This document shows positions 1-5,291 of a DNA stretch of 5,291 bases, piece by piece. Location: contig JAAFIJ010000201.1 of NCBI GenBank assembly GCA_013298675.1, forward strand, positions 1 through 5,291, read 5' to 3'. The translations under genes and the position numbers were made by a program. Source of the DNA: Rhodobacterales bacterium (GTDB taxonomy: Bacteria > Pseudomonadota > Alphaproteobacteria > Rhodobacterales > Rhodobacteraceae). The notes under the pieces are model-generated. The model was not told where the DNA came from. It was given only the letters and a program-made list of their open reading frames with translations, and did no database searches. Every line of letters begins with the position of its first letter. Within the stretch, counting starts at the first letter, position 1.

Positions 1-783
1 GGCAACACCGGCATGGTCAAAACCGAACATCCGACCCGTGCGCGCCATGCCTGCCTGAATTTCGTCTGCGATGAAGACGATACCATGCTGATCACAAATC
101 GCGCGAAGAGCGCGCAGGAAACTGAACGGCGCGATATTAAATCCGCCTTCTCCCTGCACCGGCTCGATGATGATCGCTGCCACACGCTCCGGATCGACAG
201 AGCTGGCAAACAGCCGCTCAAGCGCCGCAATCGCATCGGCCTCGGCGACGCCGTGAAAATCGTTCGGGAAAGGGGCATGAACGATTTCGGGCGGCATCGC
301 GCCGAAGCCCTTCTTGTAGGGCGCAACCTTGCCGGTCAGCGCCATGCCAAGCAAGGTGCGCCCGTGAAACGCGCCCGAGAACGAGACGACACCCGACCGC
401 CCCGTGAAGGCCCGCGCCATCTTGATCGCGTTCTCGACGGCCTCGGCCCCGGTGGTTACAAGCATGGTTTTCTTGAGGAAATCACCTGGTGTCAGCGCGT
501 TCAGACGCTCGGCCAGGGTCAGATAACTTTCATAGGGTGCCACATGAAAGCAGGTATGGGTAAAGGCCTGCGCCTGCTCGGCCACGGCGGCCATGACGCG
601 AGGGTGGCGGTGCCCTGTGTTATTCACTGCGATGCCCGCGGCAAAGTCGATGAAGCGGCGGCCCTCAGCGTCCCAAAGCAATGCATTTTCAGCGCGGGTG
701 GCATAGATACCGCGCGTTCCGACACCGCGCGCCACAGCGGCGGTCTTGCGGGCGATCAGGGTGGCGGTGGCGGATTGGGTCAT
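1..783 (-). CDS. gabT: GabT-like class III aminotransferase (4-aminobutyrate aminotransferase family), 3' part missing
   Basis: PLP-dependent class III aminotransferase, probably cytoplasmic, moving the amino group of GABA or a similar omega-amino acid to 2-oxoglutarate. I translated the reverse strand: 261 codons are open from ATG 783 to the window edge, about 60% of the usual ~425 residues. Visible hallmarks, matched from memory to E. coli GabT, are GIAVNNTGH (residues 50-58), the PLP-phosphate segment TTGAEAVENAIK (110-121), the FHG ring-stacking segment (139-141), IIIEPVQGEGG (204-214) with the substrate-gating Glu207, and IADEIQAG (238-245) whose Asp240 pairs with the pyridine nitrogen. 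The Schiff-base lysine (TFAKS-type motif) would lie beyond base 1. GGAG at 793-790 sits 6 nt before the ATG and supports this start. The gene diverges from a PuuR-like regulator and shares a putative operator with it. PuuE, or an aminotransferase for beta-alanine or another omega-amino acid, cannot be excluded; the class III assignment is secure. Confidence 0.9.
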   Translation of the reverse strand, partial: MTQSATATLIARKTAAVARGVGTRGIYATRAENALLWDAEGRRFIDFAAGIAVNNTGHRHPRVMAAVAEQAQAFTHTCFHVAPYESYLTLAERLNALTPGDFLKKTMLVTTGAEAVENAIKMARAFTGRSGVVSFSGAFHGRTLLGMALTGKVAPYKKGFGAMPPEIVHAPFPNDFHGVAEADAIAALERLFASSVDPERVAAIIIEPVQGEGGFNIAPFSFLRALRAICDQHGIVFIADEIQAGMARTGRMFGFDHAGVA

Positions 784-811
784 GTCTTGCTCCGATGATT
801 CACTGTATCTG

Positions 812-840
812 GAGATATCACCGCTCAATATATTGAGCAA
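812..840 (-). promoter_or_regulatory. Candidate sigma-70-type promoter of the aminotransferase gene
   Basis: On the reverse strand, TTGCTC (840-835) and TATCTC (817-812) are separated by exactly 17 nt, as in sigma-70 promoters. Transcription would begin near 805, giving a leader of roughly 20 nt that carries the GGAG ribosome-binding site. The 16-bp palindrome at 823-838 overlaps the -35 box and spacer, so a protein bound there should block RNA polymerase. The assignment is by eye. Confidence 0.55.
823..838. promoter_or_regulatory. Perfect 16-bp palindrome, candidate operator for the PuuR-like regulator
   Basis: GCTCAATATATTGAGC equals its own reverse complement over all 16 bases. It lies inside the candidate aminotransferase promoter and 16 bp before the -35 box of the regulator promoter. 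Its CAATATATTG core resembles the AT-rich sites I recall for PuuR-type XRE-cupin repressors. That the adjacent regulator binds here is inferred from position and symmetry. Confidence 0.65.
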
Positions 841-854
841 CATATTTCCGAAAG

Positions 855-883
855 TTGCACAAGATTCTTGCCTGAACTATGCT
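855..883 (+). promoter_or_regulatory. Candidate sigma-70-type promoter of the XRE-cupin regulator
   Basis: TTGCAC (855-860) and TATGCT (878-883) are 17 nt apart. Transcription would start around 890, only about 15 nt before the ATG, leaving just enough room for the ribosome-binding site at 894-900. An 11-base dyad, CAAGA-T-TCTTG (860-870), lies in the spacer and could be a second, autoregulatory site. Confidence 0.55.
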
Positions 884-893
884 CTATTCAAAC

Positions 894-900
894 AAGGGGG
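894..900 (+). promoter_or_regulatory. Ribosome-binding site deciding the regulator start
   Basis: AAGGGGG ends 4 nt before ATG 905. It favours that ATG over the GTG at 902, which is too close, and over the far-upstream in-frame ATG at 746, which lies inside the divergent aminotransferase gene. Confidence 0.7.
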
Positions 901-904
901 CGTG

Positions 905-1486
905 ATGATTCAAGATTTCGACGTTGGAAGTCGGCTGAGAGAGATGCGCGTGGGTGCTGGTCTGTCACAGCGCCAACTAGCCGAGGCCTCGGACGTGCCA
1001 CACGGCCAGATTTCGATGATCGAAACCAACCGTTCCAGCCCTTCGGTGGCATCCTTGCGCAAGATTCTGGGCGGGTTAAAAGTCACCATGTCCGAATTTT
1101 TTGAACCGGACGCCCCGCAGACCAATGCGGTTTTCTTCAAACCGCACGAGTTGCGCGATTTGACGACGCGGCTTTACACCAAGACGGGGGCCACGGGTGG
1201 ACGCATCACATTGCAACAAGTGGGGGATGCCAAGGCGCATGGTTTGCAAATCCTCCATGAACGGTATGAACCCGGTGCCGACACGGGCGAGACGATGCTT
1301 GAACACATTGGCAACGAGGGTGGTCTTGTGATTTCAGGCGAGATCGAAGTGACTGTGGGTGAGCAGATGGCCGTCCTGAAAGCGGGCGACAGCTATCTTT
1401 TCGACTCGATGGCTCCGCATCGTTTCCGCAATCTGGGCGACCGCGAGGCCATTGTGGTTTCGGCCTGCACGCCACCCTATTTGTAG
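905..1486 (+). CDS. XRE-family regulator with C-terminal cupin domain, PuuR-like
   Basis: Cytoplasmic DNA-binding regulator of 193 residues. Residues 8-64 form an XRE-type helix-turn-helix (LSQRQLAEASDVPHGQISMIE at 20-40). Residues about 112-188 form a cupin, with His134, Glu138 and His172 at positions that match cupin ligand residues. The layout and many stretches match E. coli PuuR (about 185 residues), the repressor of putrescine-to-GABA catabolism: LSQR, SEFF, YEPG-DTGE, GEI-VT, the PH-F-N turn and the terminal TP motif. The comparison is from memory. In that family the cupin is thought to sense the small-molecule inducer. The gene diverges from a GabT-like aminotransferase with an operator-like palindrome between them, so it probably represses that gene and itself. 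ATG 905 is chosen from its ribosome-binding site and full HTH coverage. The exact ligand is unknown; family confidence is high, orthology to PuuR moderate. Confidence 0.9.
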   Translation: MIQDFDVGSRLREMRVGAGLSQRQLAEASDVPHGQISMIETNRSSPSVASLRKILGGLKVTMSEFFEPDAPQTNAVFFKPHELRDLTTRLYTKTGATGGRITLQQVGDAKAHGLQILHERYEPGADTGETMLEHIGNEGGLVISGEIEVTVGEQMAVLKAGDSYLFDSMAPHRFRNLGDREAIVVSACTPPYL

Positions 1487-1488
1487 AT

Positions 1489-1523
1489 TGCGCGCCCCAC
1501 CCTGCAAAGGGACGGGGCGCGCA
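1489..1523. terminator. GC-rich hairpin between convergent genes, candidate bidirectional terminator
   Basis: TGCGCGCCCC (1489-1498) pairs perfectly with GGGGCGCGCA (1514-1523). Inside, CCCT (1500-1503) pairs with AGGG (1508-1511) around a GCAA tetraloop, with a small internal loop between the two stems. It fills the 43-bp gap between the regulator stop and the binding-protein stop. On the + strand it is followed by the T-rich CTTTATTTC (1527-1535); on the - strand there is no T-tract. It therefore fits an intrinsic terminator for the regulator better, and for the transporter operon it may act mainly as an mRNA 3' end stabiliser. Confidence 0.75.
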
Positions 1524-1529
1524 GAGGCT

Positions 1530-2705
1530 TTATTTCGTGATCAGAACATCCATCGGGACGGGTTCGGAAATGCGCCATTCGTCGACACGGCCGGGCTTGC
1601 CGTTGGTGATTTCGATGATCTGCATCAGCGCGGTGTTCTGGTGGTGCAATTCGGACGAGAAGCTGCGCGGACCAAAGGCGGTCGGTTCATCCTTCATCTT
1701 TTCCAGTTCTGCCGTTACCGCTGCGCCATCAACCGTGCCTGCACGTTCAACCGCTTTGGCCCAAAGGTCGATCAGCACATAGCCGGGATAGGCATATTGG
1801 CTGGCCGGGCGCGCGCCGGTGGCCTTTTCATAGGCCACATTGAAAGCCTCGACTTCCGGGCGCGGATCGTCGCCGTAGATCGAACCCTGCACCGGCACGA
1901 CAAAGCCGGAAAGATCAGGCGTGGCGTCCAGCCAATAGCTGCCGTCAACGGCAGAGCCATTCAGGATCAATGAGTTGATCCCGGCCGCGCGGATCTGACG
2001 GACGGCGGCTGCGGCCCCAGGCATCACGGAACACAGCATGATCACGTCGGGCTCTTGCGGCAGGGCCTTGATCCGGGTGATCTGGCTGGCAATGGACGCG
2101 TCGTCATTCTTGAACGTGTCGCGGCCGACGATTTCCGCCCCTTCAAGGCGCGGGAACATCCAGTCAAAGCCGGTGCAGATGCCCTTGTTGTATTCGATAA
2201 AGGTATCCTCCAGCACATAGGCCTTGCGGGCAGCGCGCTTGTTGTAGGACCATTCGGCCATCGTGGCACCCTGAACCGGCGCCAGAACCGATGCCGAGAA
2301 GGCATTCGGGCCAACGCCCTGGATCCCCGCCTTCACATCTTCGGCGCAAAGGAAGAACGAGTTCATGCCTTCGCCTTCGGCCACAAGGGCCGCTGGTGAG
2401 CCGAAATCGTAATCGCAAGACACCACCATCATCTGCGCGCCCTGGTCCACCATTTCCAACCCGGCCTTGGCGGCCTCGGCACGGTCGGTGCGGGTGTCAG
2501 CTTCGATCCATTTGATCTGCTTGCCCAAAAGGCCGCCCGCTGCGTTGATCTCGTCAATCCGGATTTTCGCGGCGGTGGCGGCCGGCGTGTCATAGGCCTC
2601 CATCCAGCCAGACTTGGCAATCGCGAAGCCCACCGTGATGTCGTCCGCCATCACCGGCGTTGCCAGCGCCGCGAAAATCGCTGCGCCCAGAGTAAGGTGT
2701 TTCAT
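1530..2705 (-). CDS. Periplasmic substrate-binding protein of a HAAT/Liv-type ABC transporter
   Basis: Captures the transported compound in the periplasm and delivers it to LivH/LivM. The 391 residues begin with a clear Sec signal peptide: basic start MKH, hydrophobic stretch 5-18, and predicted cleavage after VMA at residue 20. The mature part has the type I fold pattern of the Peripla_BP_6 (LivJ/urea-amide binding) family: DITVGFAIAKSG (22-33), a helix with DEINAAGGLLGKQI (51-64), VVSCDYDFGSPAA (94-106) where the ligand loop is expected, and a C-terminal lobe with YAYPGYVLIDLWAKAVERAG (304-323). Length is normal for the family. AGGAG at 2716-2712, 6 nt before the ATG, supports the start. 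It is the last gene of the operon, 25 nt after livM. Four cysteines (97, 120, 177, 225) lie in the mature protein. The ligand cannot be read from sequence: GABA, another amino acid, or an amide are all possible. Confidence 0.93.
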   Translation of the reverse strand: MKHLTLGAAIFAALATPVMADDITVGFAIAKSGWMEAYDTPAATAAKIRIDEINAAGGLLGKQIKWIEADTRTDRAEAAKAGLEMVDQGAQMMVVSCDYDFGSPAALVAEGEGMNSFFLCAEDVKAGIQGVGPNAFSASVLAPVQGATMAEWSYNKRAARKAYVLEDTFIEYNKGICTGFDWMFPRLEGAEIVGRDTFKNDDASIASQITRIKALPQEPDVIMLCSVMPGAAAAVRQIRAAGINSLILNGSAVDGSYWLDATPDLSGFVVPVQGSIYGDDPRPEVEAFNVAYEKATGARPASQYAYPGYVLIDLWAKAVERAGTVDGAAVTAELEKMKDEPTAFGPRSFSSELHHQNTALMQIIEITNGKPGRVDEWRISEPVPMDVLITK

Positions 2706-2711
2706 GGTTCT

Positions 2712-2716
2712 CTCCT
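2712..2716 (-). promoter_or_regulatory. Strong ribosome-binding site of the binding-protein gene
   Basis: AGGAG reads on the reverse strand 6 nt before ATG 2705. It is the best Shine-Dalgarno match in the operon, fitting the higher translation needed for a periplasmic binding protein than for its permeases. Confidence 0.75.
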
Positions 2717-2730
2717 GTTGATTGTTCGGG

Positions 2731-3780
2731 TCATTTGGGTGTCTTCGCCCGCCCCGCGACCCACGCGGCAGGCAAGATCAGATCGCGCCCTGCCAAAAGT
2801 CCGGCAGGGCGGAAAATCAGAACGAGGATCATGGCAAGGCCGATCAGGATTTCCTGACTGCCCGCTGGCAGCGCAAACTGGGTCGCCCCCAGCGTGACGC
2901 CCTTTTCAAGACGCACCAGCCCTTCAACCGCGATGGATACAACGAGCACCCCGACCACAGCCCCCGAAAGACTGCCAATGCCGCCCACCACCAACATCGC
3001 CAGCATCAGGAATGTCAGGCTCAGGTAGAAACCATCGGGATTGATGACGCCGATGAAATGGCCCATCAGTGCGCCACCTACACCACAGAAAAACGCCGAA
3101 ACGGTAAAGGCAGCCAGGCGGTGGCGGTAACGATCAATGCCACTGGCGCTTGCCGCAACCTCGTCTTCGCGGGTCGCACGCAGGGCAAGACCCGATGCCG
3201 ATGCCCCGTAGATCGCCGCAACCAGGATCGCGAAGGCGGCCCAACCCAACCCGACCCAAGGGGTGACATAGCGCGCAAGGCCGACGACGGACGAGGTTCC
3301 GCCCGTCACCGGTGTCCAGTTCGACCAGATGGTGTTCACCATCGCCAGAAAGGCAAAGCTGGCGATTGAGGCCGCAATGCCTGACAGCCGCAAAATGGCA
3401 GCCCCCGCCAGCAGCGCCACCAGGGCCGCCACCACGCCTGCGACAACCGCTGCGGGCAGCACGTGCCATTCCGCCTGCGCCACCCAATCGGGCAGACCGG
3501 GCAGCAACAAAGATTTCATCGCGGGTTTCAGCGTTGCCCAGGCCGACACATAGGCCCCGACGCAGGCAAAGGCCGCGTGGCCAAAGCTGATCACGCCCGA
3601 ATTCCCGGCGAATATCCAGAACCCCACCACCAGCGTGACGCGGATCAGCGTCTCGGCGGCCATGCGACCGAGTGAGCGGTCGCCAAAGGCCCCGATCAGC
3701 AGCACGAAGGCGGTCAGCAGTGCTATCAGCAGCACAGGCGTGGTCAGGCTGGCAAGTTTGCGGGCTTGATGTTCGGTCAT
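2731..3780 (-). CDS. livM: Inner-membrane permease of a branched-chain-amino-acid-type ABC transporter (LivM family)
   Basis: One of the two membrane subunits forming the translocation path. The 349 residues are strongly hydrophobic, with about eight to ten membrane segments by eye (for example 14-31, 44-58, 107-130, 136-150, 175-192, 222-245, 252-285, 308-323). The family signature GNSGVISFGHAAFACVGAY (59-77) is present. So is the GGTSSVVGL loop (160-168) and the cytoplasmic coupling loop RATREDEVAASASGID (201-216), which docks on the ATPases. The end, FRPAGLLAGRDL (323-334), is also typical. I place the start at ATG 3780, one base after the livH stop. GAGG lies just upstream of it within livH, and starting here gives a normal LivM N-terminus. 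The in-frame ATG at 3870 would add 30 residues overlapping livH. Substrate is not determined by this subunit. Confidence 0.95.
   Translation of the reverse strand: MTEHQARKLASLTTPVLLIALLTAFVLLIGAFGDRSLGRMAAETLIRVTLVVGFWIFAGNSGVISFGHAAFACVGAYVSAWATLKPAMKSLLLPGLPDWVAQAEWHVLPAAVVAGVVAALVALLAGAAILRLSGIAASIASFAFLAMVNTIWSNWTPVTGGTSSVVGLARYVTPWVGLGWAAFAILVAAIYGASASGLALRATREDEVAASASGIDRYRHRLAAFTVSAFFCGVGGALMGHFIGVINPDGFYLSLTFLMLAMLVVGGIGSLSGAVVGVLVVSIAVEGLVRLEKGVTLGATQFALPAGSQEILIGLAMILVLIFRPAGLLAGRDLILPAAWVAGRAKTPK
2754..2811 (-). other. Two tandem hairpins at the 3' end of livM, ahead of the binding-protein gene
   Basis: A 9-bp perfect stem pairs 2786-2794 (CGCCCTGCC) with 2803-2811 (GGCAGGGCG) across an 8-nt loop. 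Next to it, CCGCG (2754-2758) pairs with CGCGG (2764-2768) across a 5-nt loop. Both lie in codons of livM and end about 50 nt before the binding-protein start. In a GC-rich genome such stems can arise by chance, so a role in mRNA processing or protection is only a hypothesis. Confidence 0.3.
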
Positions 3781-3781
3781 G

Positions 3782-4690
3782 TCAGACCCTCGGTTTGGCG
3801 CTGGCCGAGGCGAAAAGCCCCTGCGGACGCAGAAGAAGGACAAGAATGACAAGCCCGTAGAGGAAGGCATCGCGGAATGGCCGCGCCTCTATCGGCAGGG
3901 CGGCTTGCAGGGCGACCGACGCGGCCCCTATTGCAAAGCCGGCCGCCACCGCTCCGGGCAAGCTGCCCATGCCGCCGACCACGGTGGCGATAAAGGCAAT
4001 CAACATGATCTGCCCGCCCATCCGCACATCCGCCACGCCGGTTTGCGCCACCAGCACCAAGGCGACCGTCGCCGCCAGCGCCCCCGACAGGGCGAAGGCC
4101 CCGGCGATCACCGCATTGGCCCGCACACCCAAAAGCCGCGCCATGCCGAAATCTTCGGCGGCGGCTCGCATCTCCAAACCGATCCGGCTGCGCTTCAGCA
4201 TCAGCGCCAGCAGCGCCAGCACCAATAGAACCGCGCAAATCACGATGATCTGCAGCATCGGCACCTCTGCTCCCAGCAGCTGTACGGGCTTGCCCAAATC
4301 GGGCCAAAGGCTGATCGCCTTGGGCCTGCCGCCATAAAACACCAGCAGCACATTCTGGATCACCACACCCAGAGCGAAACTGGCCACCATGAGGGCAACG
4401 GGCGATGCGTTGCGCAACGGACGGAACACCAGATATTCCGACGCCACCGCTAACCCCGCGCCCACCGCCAAAAGTGCGGGCACCAGCACCAGAGCAGGCG
4501 CCGCCCCCAGACCCATCACCGCCACCGCATCGGTGGAGGGCACGATAAGCGCAAAGACGGCAAAGGCGATGAACTGGCCATGCGCAAAGTTCACCAGCTT
4601 CATCACGCCGAAAATCAGTGCGATGCCCAGCGCGGCAATTGCATAGATGCCCCCCAGCGACAGCGCATCGAACAGAAGTTGCAGAGTCAT
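3782..4690 (-). CDS. livH: Inner-membrane permease of a branched-chain-amino-acid-type ABC transporter (LivH family)
   Basis: Partner of LivM in the membrane channel. The 302 residues match the usual LivH length (about 290-310). The N-terminal family signature GGIYAIAALGIALIFGVMKL followed by VNFAHGQF is intact at residues 13-40. The ATPase-coupling loop is at 174-190 (MRAAAEDFGMARLLGVR), VGGMGSLPGA at 238-247 is the conserved late loop, and the end reads YGLVILVLLLRPQGLF (278-293). I count about eight membrane segments. The ATG overlaps the livF stop as ATGA (4690-4687), the classic arrangement for translational coupling, with AAAGG a little upstream on the reverse strand. The stop is one base before livM. 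Nothing looks degraded. The Liv family call is very secure; the transported compound is not known. Confidence 0.96.
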   Translation of the reverse strand: MTLQLLFDALSLGGIYAIAALGIALIFGVMKLVNFAHGQFIAFAVFALIVPSTDAVAVMGLGAAPALVLVPALLAVGAGLAVASEYLVFRPLRNASPVALMVASFALGVVIQNVLLVFYGGRPKAISLWPDLGKPVQLLGAEVPMLQIIVICAVLLVLALLALMLKRSRIGLEMRAAAEDFGMARLLGVRANAVIAGAFALSGALAATVALVLVAQTGVADVRMGGQIMLIAFIATVVGGMGSLPGAVAAGFAIGAASVALQAALPIEARPFRDAFLYGLVILVLLLRPQGLFASASAKPRV

Positions 4691-5291
4691 GGTGCGGCCT
4701 TTCCGAAATAGGCTTCTTTCAGCAGGTCATCGGCGGCAAAGCTGGCGGCGTCTCCGTCGGCCACGATCTGGCCTCCGCGCAGCAGCAGCATCCGCCCGCC
4801 CACGCGCCCCGCCCTTGCCGAGCTTTGCTCGACAATCACCAGCGTCAGGCCGCGTTGCGCCTGAAGGCTGCACAGGCGCTCGTAGACCTCGTCCACCACG
4901 CGCGGGGCCAGTCCCAGGGACGGCTCGTCCACCAGCATCAGTTTGGGGTTGGTCATCAGCGCGCGGCCAATCGCCAGCATCTGCTGCTGCCCGCCCGACA
5001 AGACCCCAGCATTGGCATGGCGGCGGCTACCAAGGATCGGGAAGGCAGAATAGATCGCCTCCAGATCGTCTGGGATGGACGTTTTGTCCCGGCGCAGACC
5101 GACTCCGACTAGCAGATTTTCCTGCACCGTAAGCGCGCGGAAAATCCGCCGCCCCTCGGGCACCATTGACAATCCACGTCGCGCAATTGCTTCGGGCACA
5201 CGGCCCGACAGGATGTCGCCATCCATTTCGATCCGGCCATGTGCGGCGCGCACCTCACCGGCTATCGCTGCCAAAAGCGAAGATTTCCCCG
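4687..5291 (-). CDS. livF: ABC transporter ATPase, LivF family, N-terminus outside the window
   Basis: Cytoplasmic ATP-hydrolysing subunit that powers the LivH/LivM channel, normally paired with LivG. About 200 codons are visible, and roughly 35 N-terminal residues lie beyond base 5291. The reading frame is open to the edge, and its first visible residues, GKSSLL, are the end of the Walker A motif. Counting from that Gly: VPEGRRIF (43-50) is the LivF-type Q-loop region, LSGGQQQMLAIGRAL (97-111) the ABC signature, LMLVDEPSLGLAP (117-129) Walker B with catalytic Glu122, and VEQ (153-155) the switch region. LivF proteins commonly have Gln at this switch position instead of the His seen in LivG. 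The segment after it (SSARAGRVGGR) departs from the usual N-x-x-A-x-x-x-A-D-R pattern. The stop overlaps the livH start by 4 nt. Confidence 0.95.
   Translation of the reverse strand, partial: GKSSLLAAIAGEVRAAHGRIEMDGDILSGRVPEAIARRGLSMVPEGRRIFRALTVQENLLVGVGLRRDKTSIPDDLEAIYSAFPILGSRRHANAGVLSGGQQQMLAIGRALMTNPKLMLVDEPSLGLAPRVVDEVYERLCSLQAQRGLTLVIVEQSSARAGRVGGRMLLLRGGQIVADGDAASFAADDLLKEAYFGKAAP

Larger units (their letters stand above)
784..904. promoter_or_regulatory. Divergent intergenic regulatory region between aminotransferase and regulator
   Basis: This 121-bp stretch is clearly more AT-rich than the coding DNA on both sides. It separates the two divergent start codons and holds one candidate promoter in each direction, a 16-bp palindrome and a shorter dyad. 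It is the only obvious control region in the window, because the transporter operon begins outside it. Confidence 0.85.

Noticed and set aside
13..798. Long + strand open frame of 261 codons across the aminotransferase gene
   Set aside because: It is antisense to a reverse-strand frame with clear GabT motifs throughout. Its translation is Arg/His/Gly-rich with no recognisable domain, as expected of a shadow frame in GC-rich DNA.
845..853. Short dyad TTTC-C-GAAA in the divergent intergenic region
   Set aside because: Four-base arms are expected by chance, and it does not coincide with a promoter element.
746..904. N-terminal extension of the regulator starting at ATG 746
   Set aside because: It would start inside the divergent aminotransferase gene and translate through both promoters. 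The HTH domain begins right after ATG 905, which has its own AAGGGGG ribosome-binding site.
1452..1973. + strand open frame of 173 codons opposite the binding-protein gene
   Set aside because: It begins inside the regulator gene in another frame, runs through the terminator hairpin, and is antisense to a well-supported gene.
2776..2784. GATCAGATC repeat-like dyad in livM
   Set aside because: Very short, inside coding sequence, and explained by the codons it encodes.
2722..3369. + strand open frame of 215 codons opposite livM
   Set aside because: Highly polar, low-complexity composition and no domain; the opposite strand encodes an intact LivM with its family motifs.
3781..3870. 30-residue N-terminal extension of LivM from ATG 3870
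   Set aside because: It lies entirely within the livH 3' end and is Arg/Pro/Ser-rich, unlike a LivM N-terminus. ATG 3780, one base after the livH stop, is the usual coupled arrangement.
5272..5274. TTG as the start of the LivF gene
   Set aside because: The same frame continues upstream to the window edge and encodes GKSSL, the end of Walker A, so the true start is outside the window.

Overview
The window is GC-rich, tightly packed bacterial DNA. Its codon use (heavy GCC, GGC, CTG, ATC), its gene types and the protein style point to an alphaproteobacterium, most likely Rhodobacteraceae; this assignment is an inference, since no rRNA or marker gene is present. It holds six genes, two of them cut by the window ends. 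There are no RNA genes, mobile elements, CRISPR arrays or long repeats that I can see.

Left part (1-1486). A class III PLP aminotransferase closely resembling GabT (4-aminobutyrate aminotransferase) runs leftwards from 783 and leaves the window before its catalytic lysine. Divergent from it, at 905-1486, is a 193-residue XRE-cupin regulator of the PuuR type. The 121 bp between them is AT-rich and contains a promoter for each gene and a perfect 16-bp palindrome (823-838). The palindrome lies across the -35 box and spacer of the aminotransferase promoter and is a good operator candidate.

Right part (1530-5291). A branched-chain-amino-acid-type (HAAT/Liv) ABC transporter operon reads leftwards. 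In transcription order it has livF (ATPase, N-terminus outside the window), livH (permease), livM (permease) and, last, a periplasmic substrate-binding protein. Junctions are tight: livF and livH overlap by 4 nt (ATGA), livH and livM are 1 nt apart, and livM and the binding protein are 25 nt apart. A livG-type second ATPase is expected just beyond 5291 but is not visible. The operon and the regulator gene converge on a 43-bp gap filled by a strong GC-rich hairpin (1489-1523).

How it may work together (inference). The transporter brings in an amino-acid-like compound. The aminotransferase removes an amino group from GABA or another omega-amino acid, and the PuuR-like protein senses the substrate and controls the aminotransferase and itself. 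HAAT transporters in rhizobia are known to carry GABA, so GABA or a polyamine-derived amino acid is a reasonable cargo guess, but the sequence does not prove that the transporter and the aminotransferase share a substrate. I found no convincing sign of a previously undescribed system. The points most worth checking are the operator, the substrate of the transporter, and the hairpins just before the binding-protein gene.
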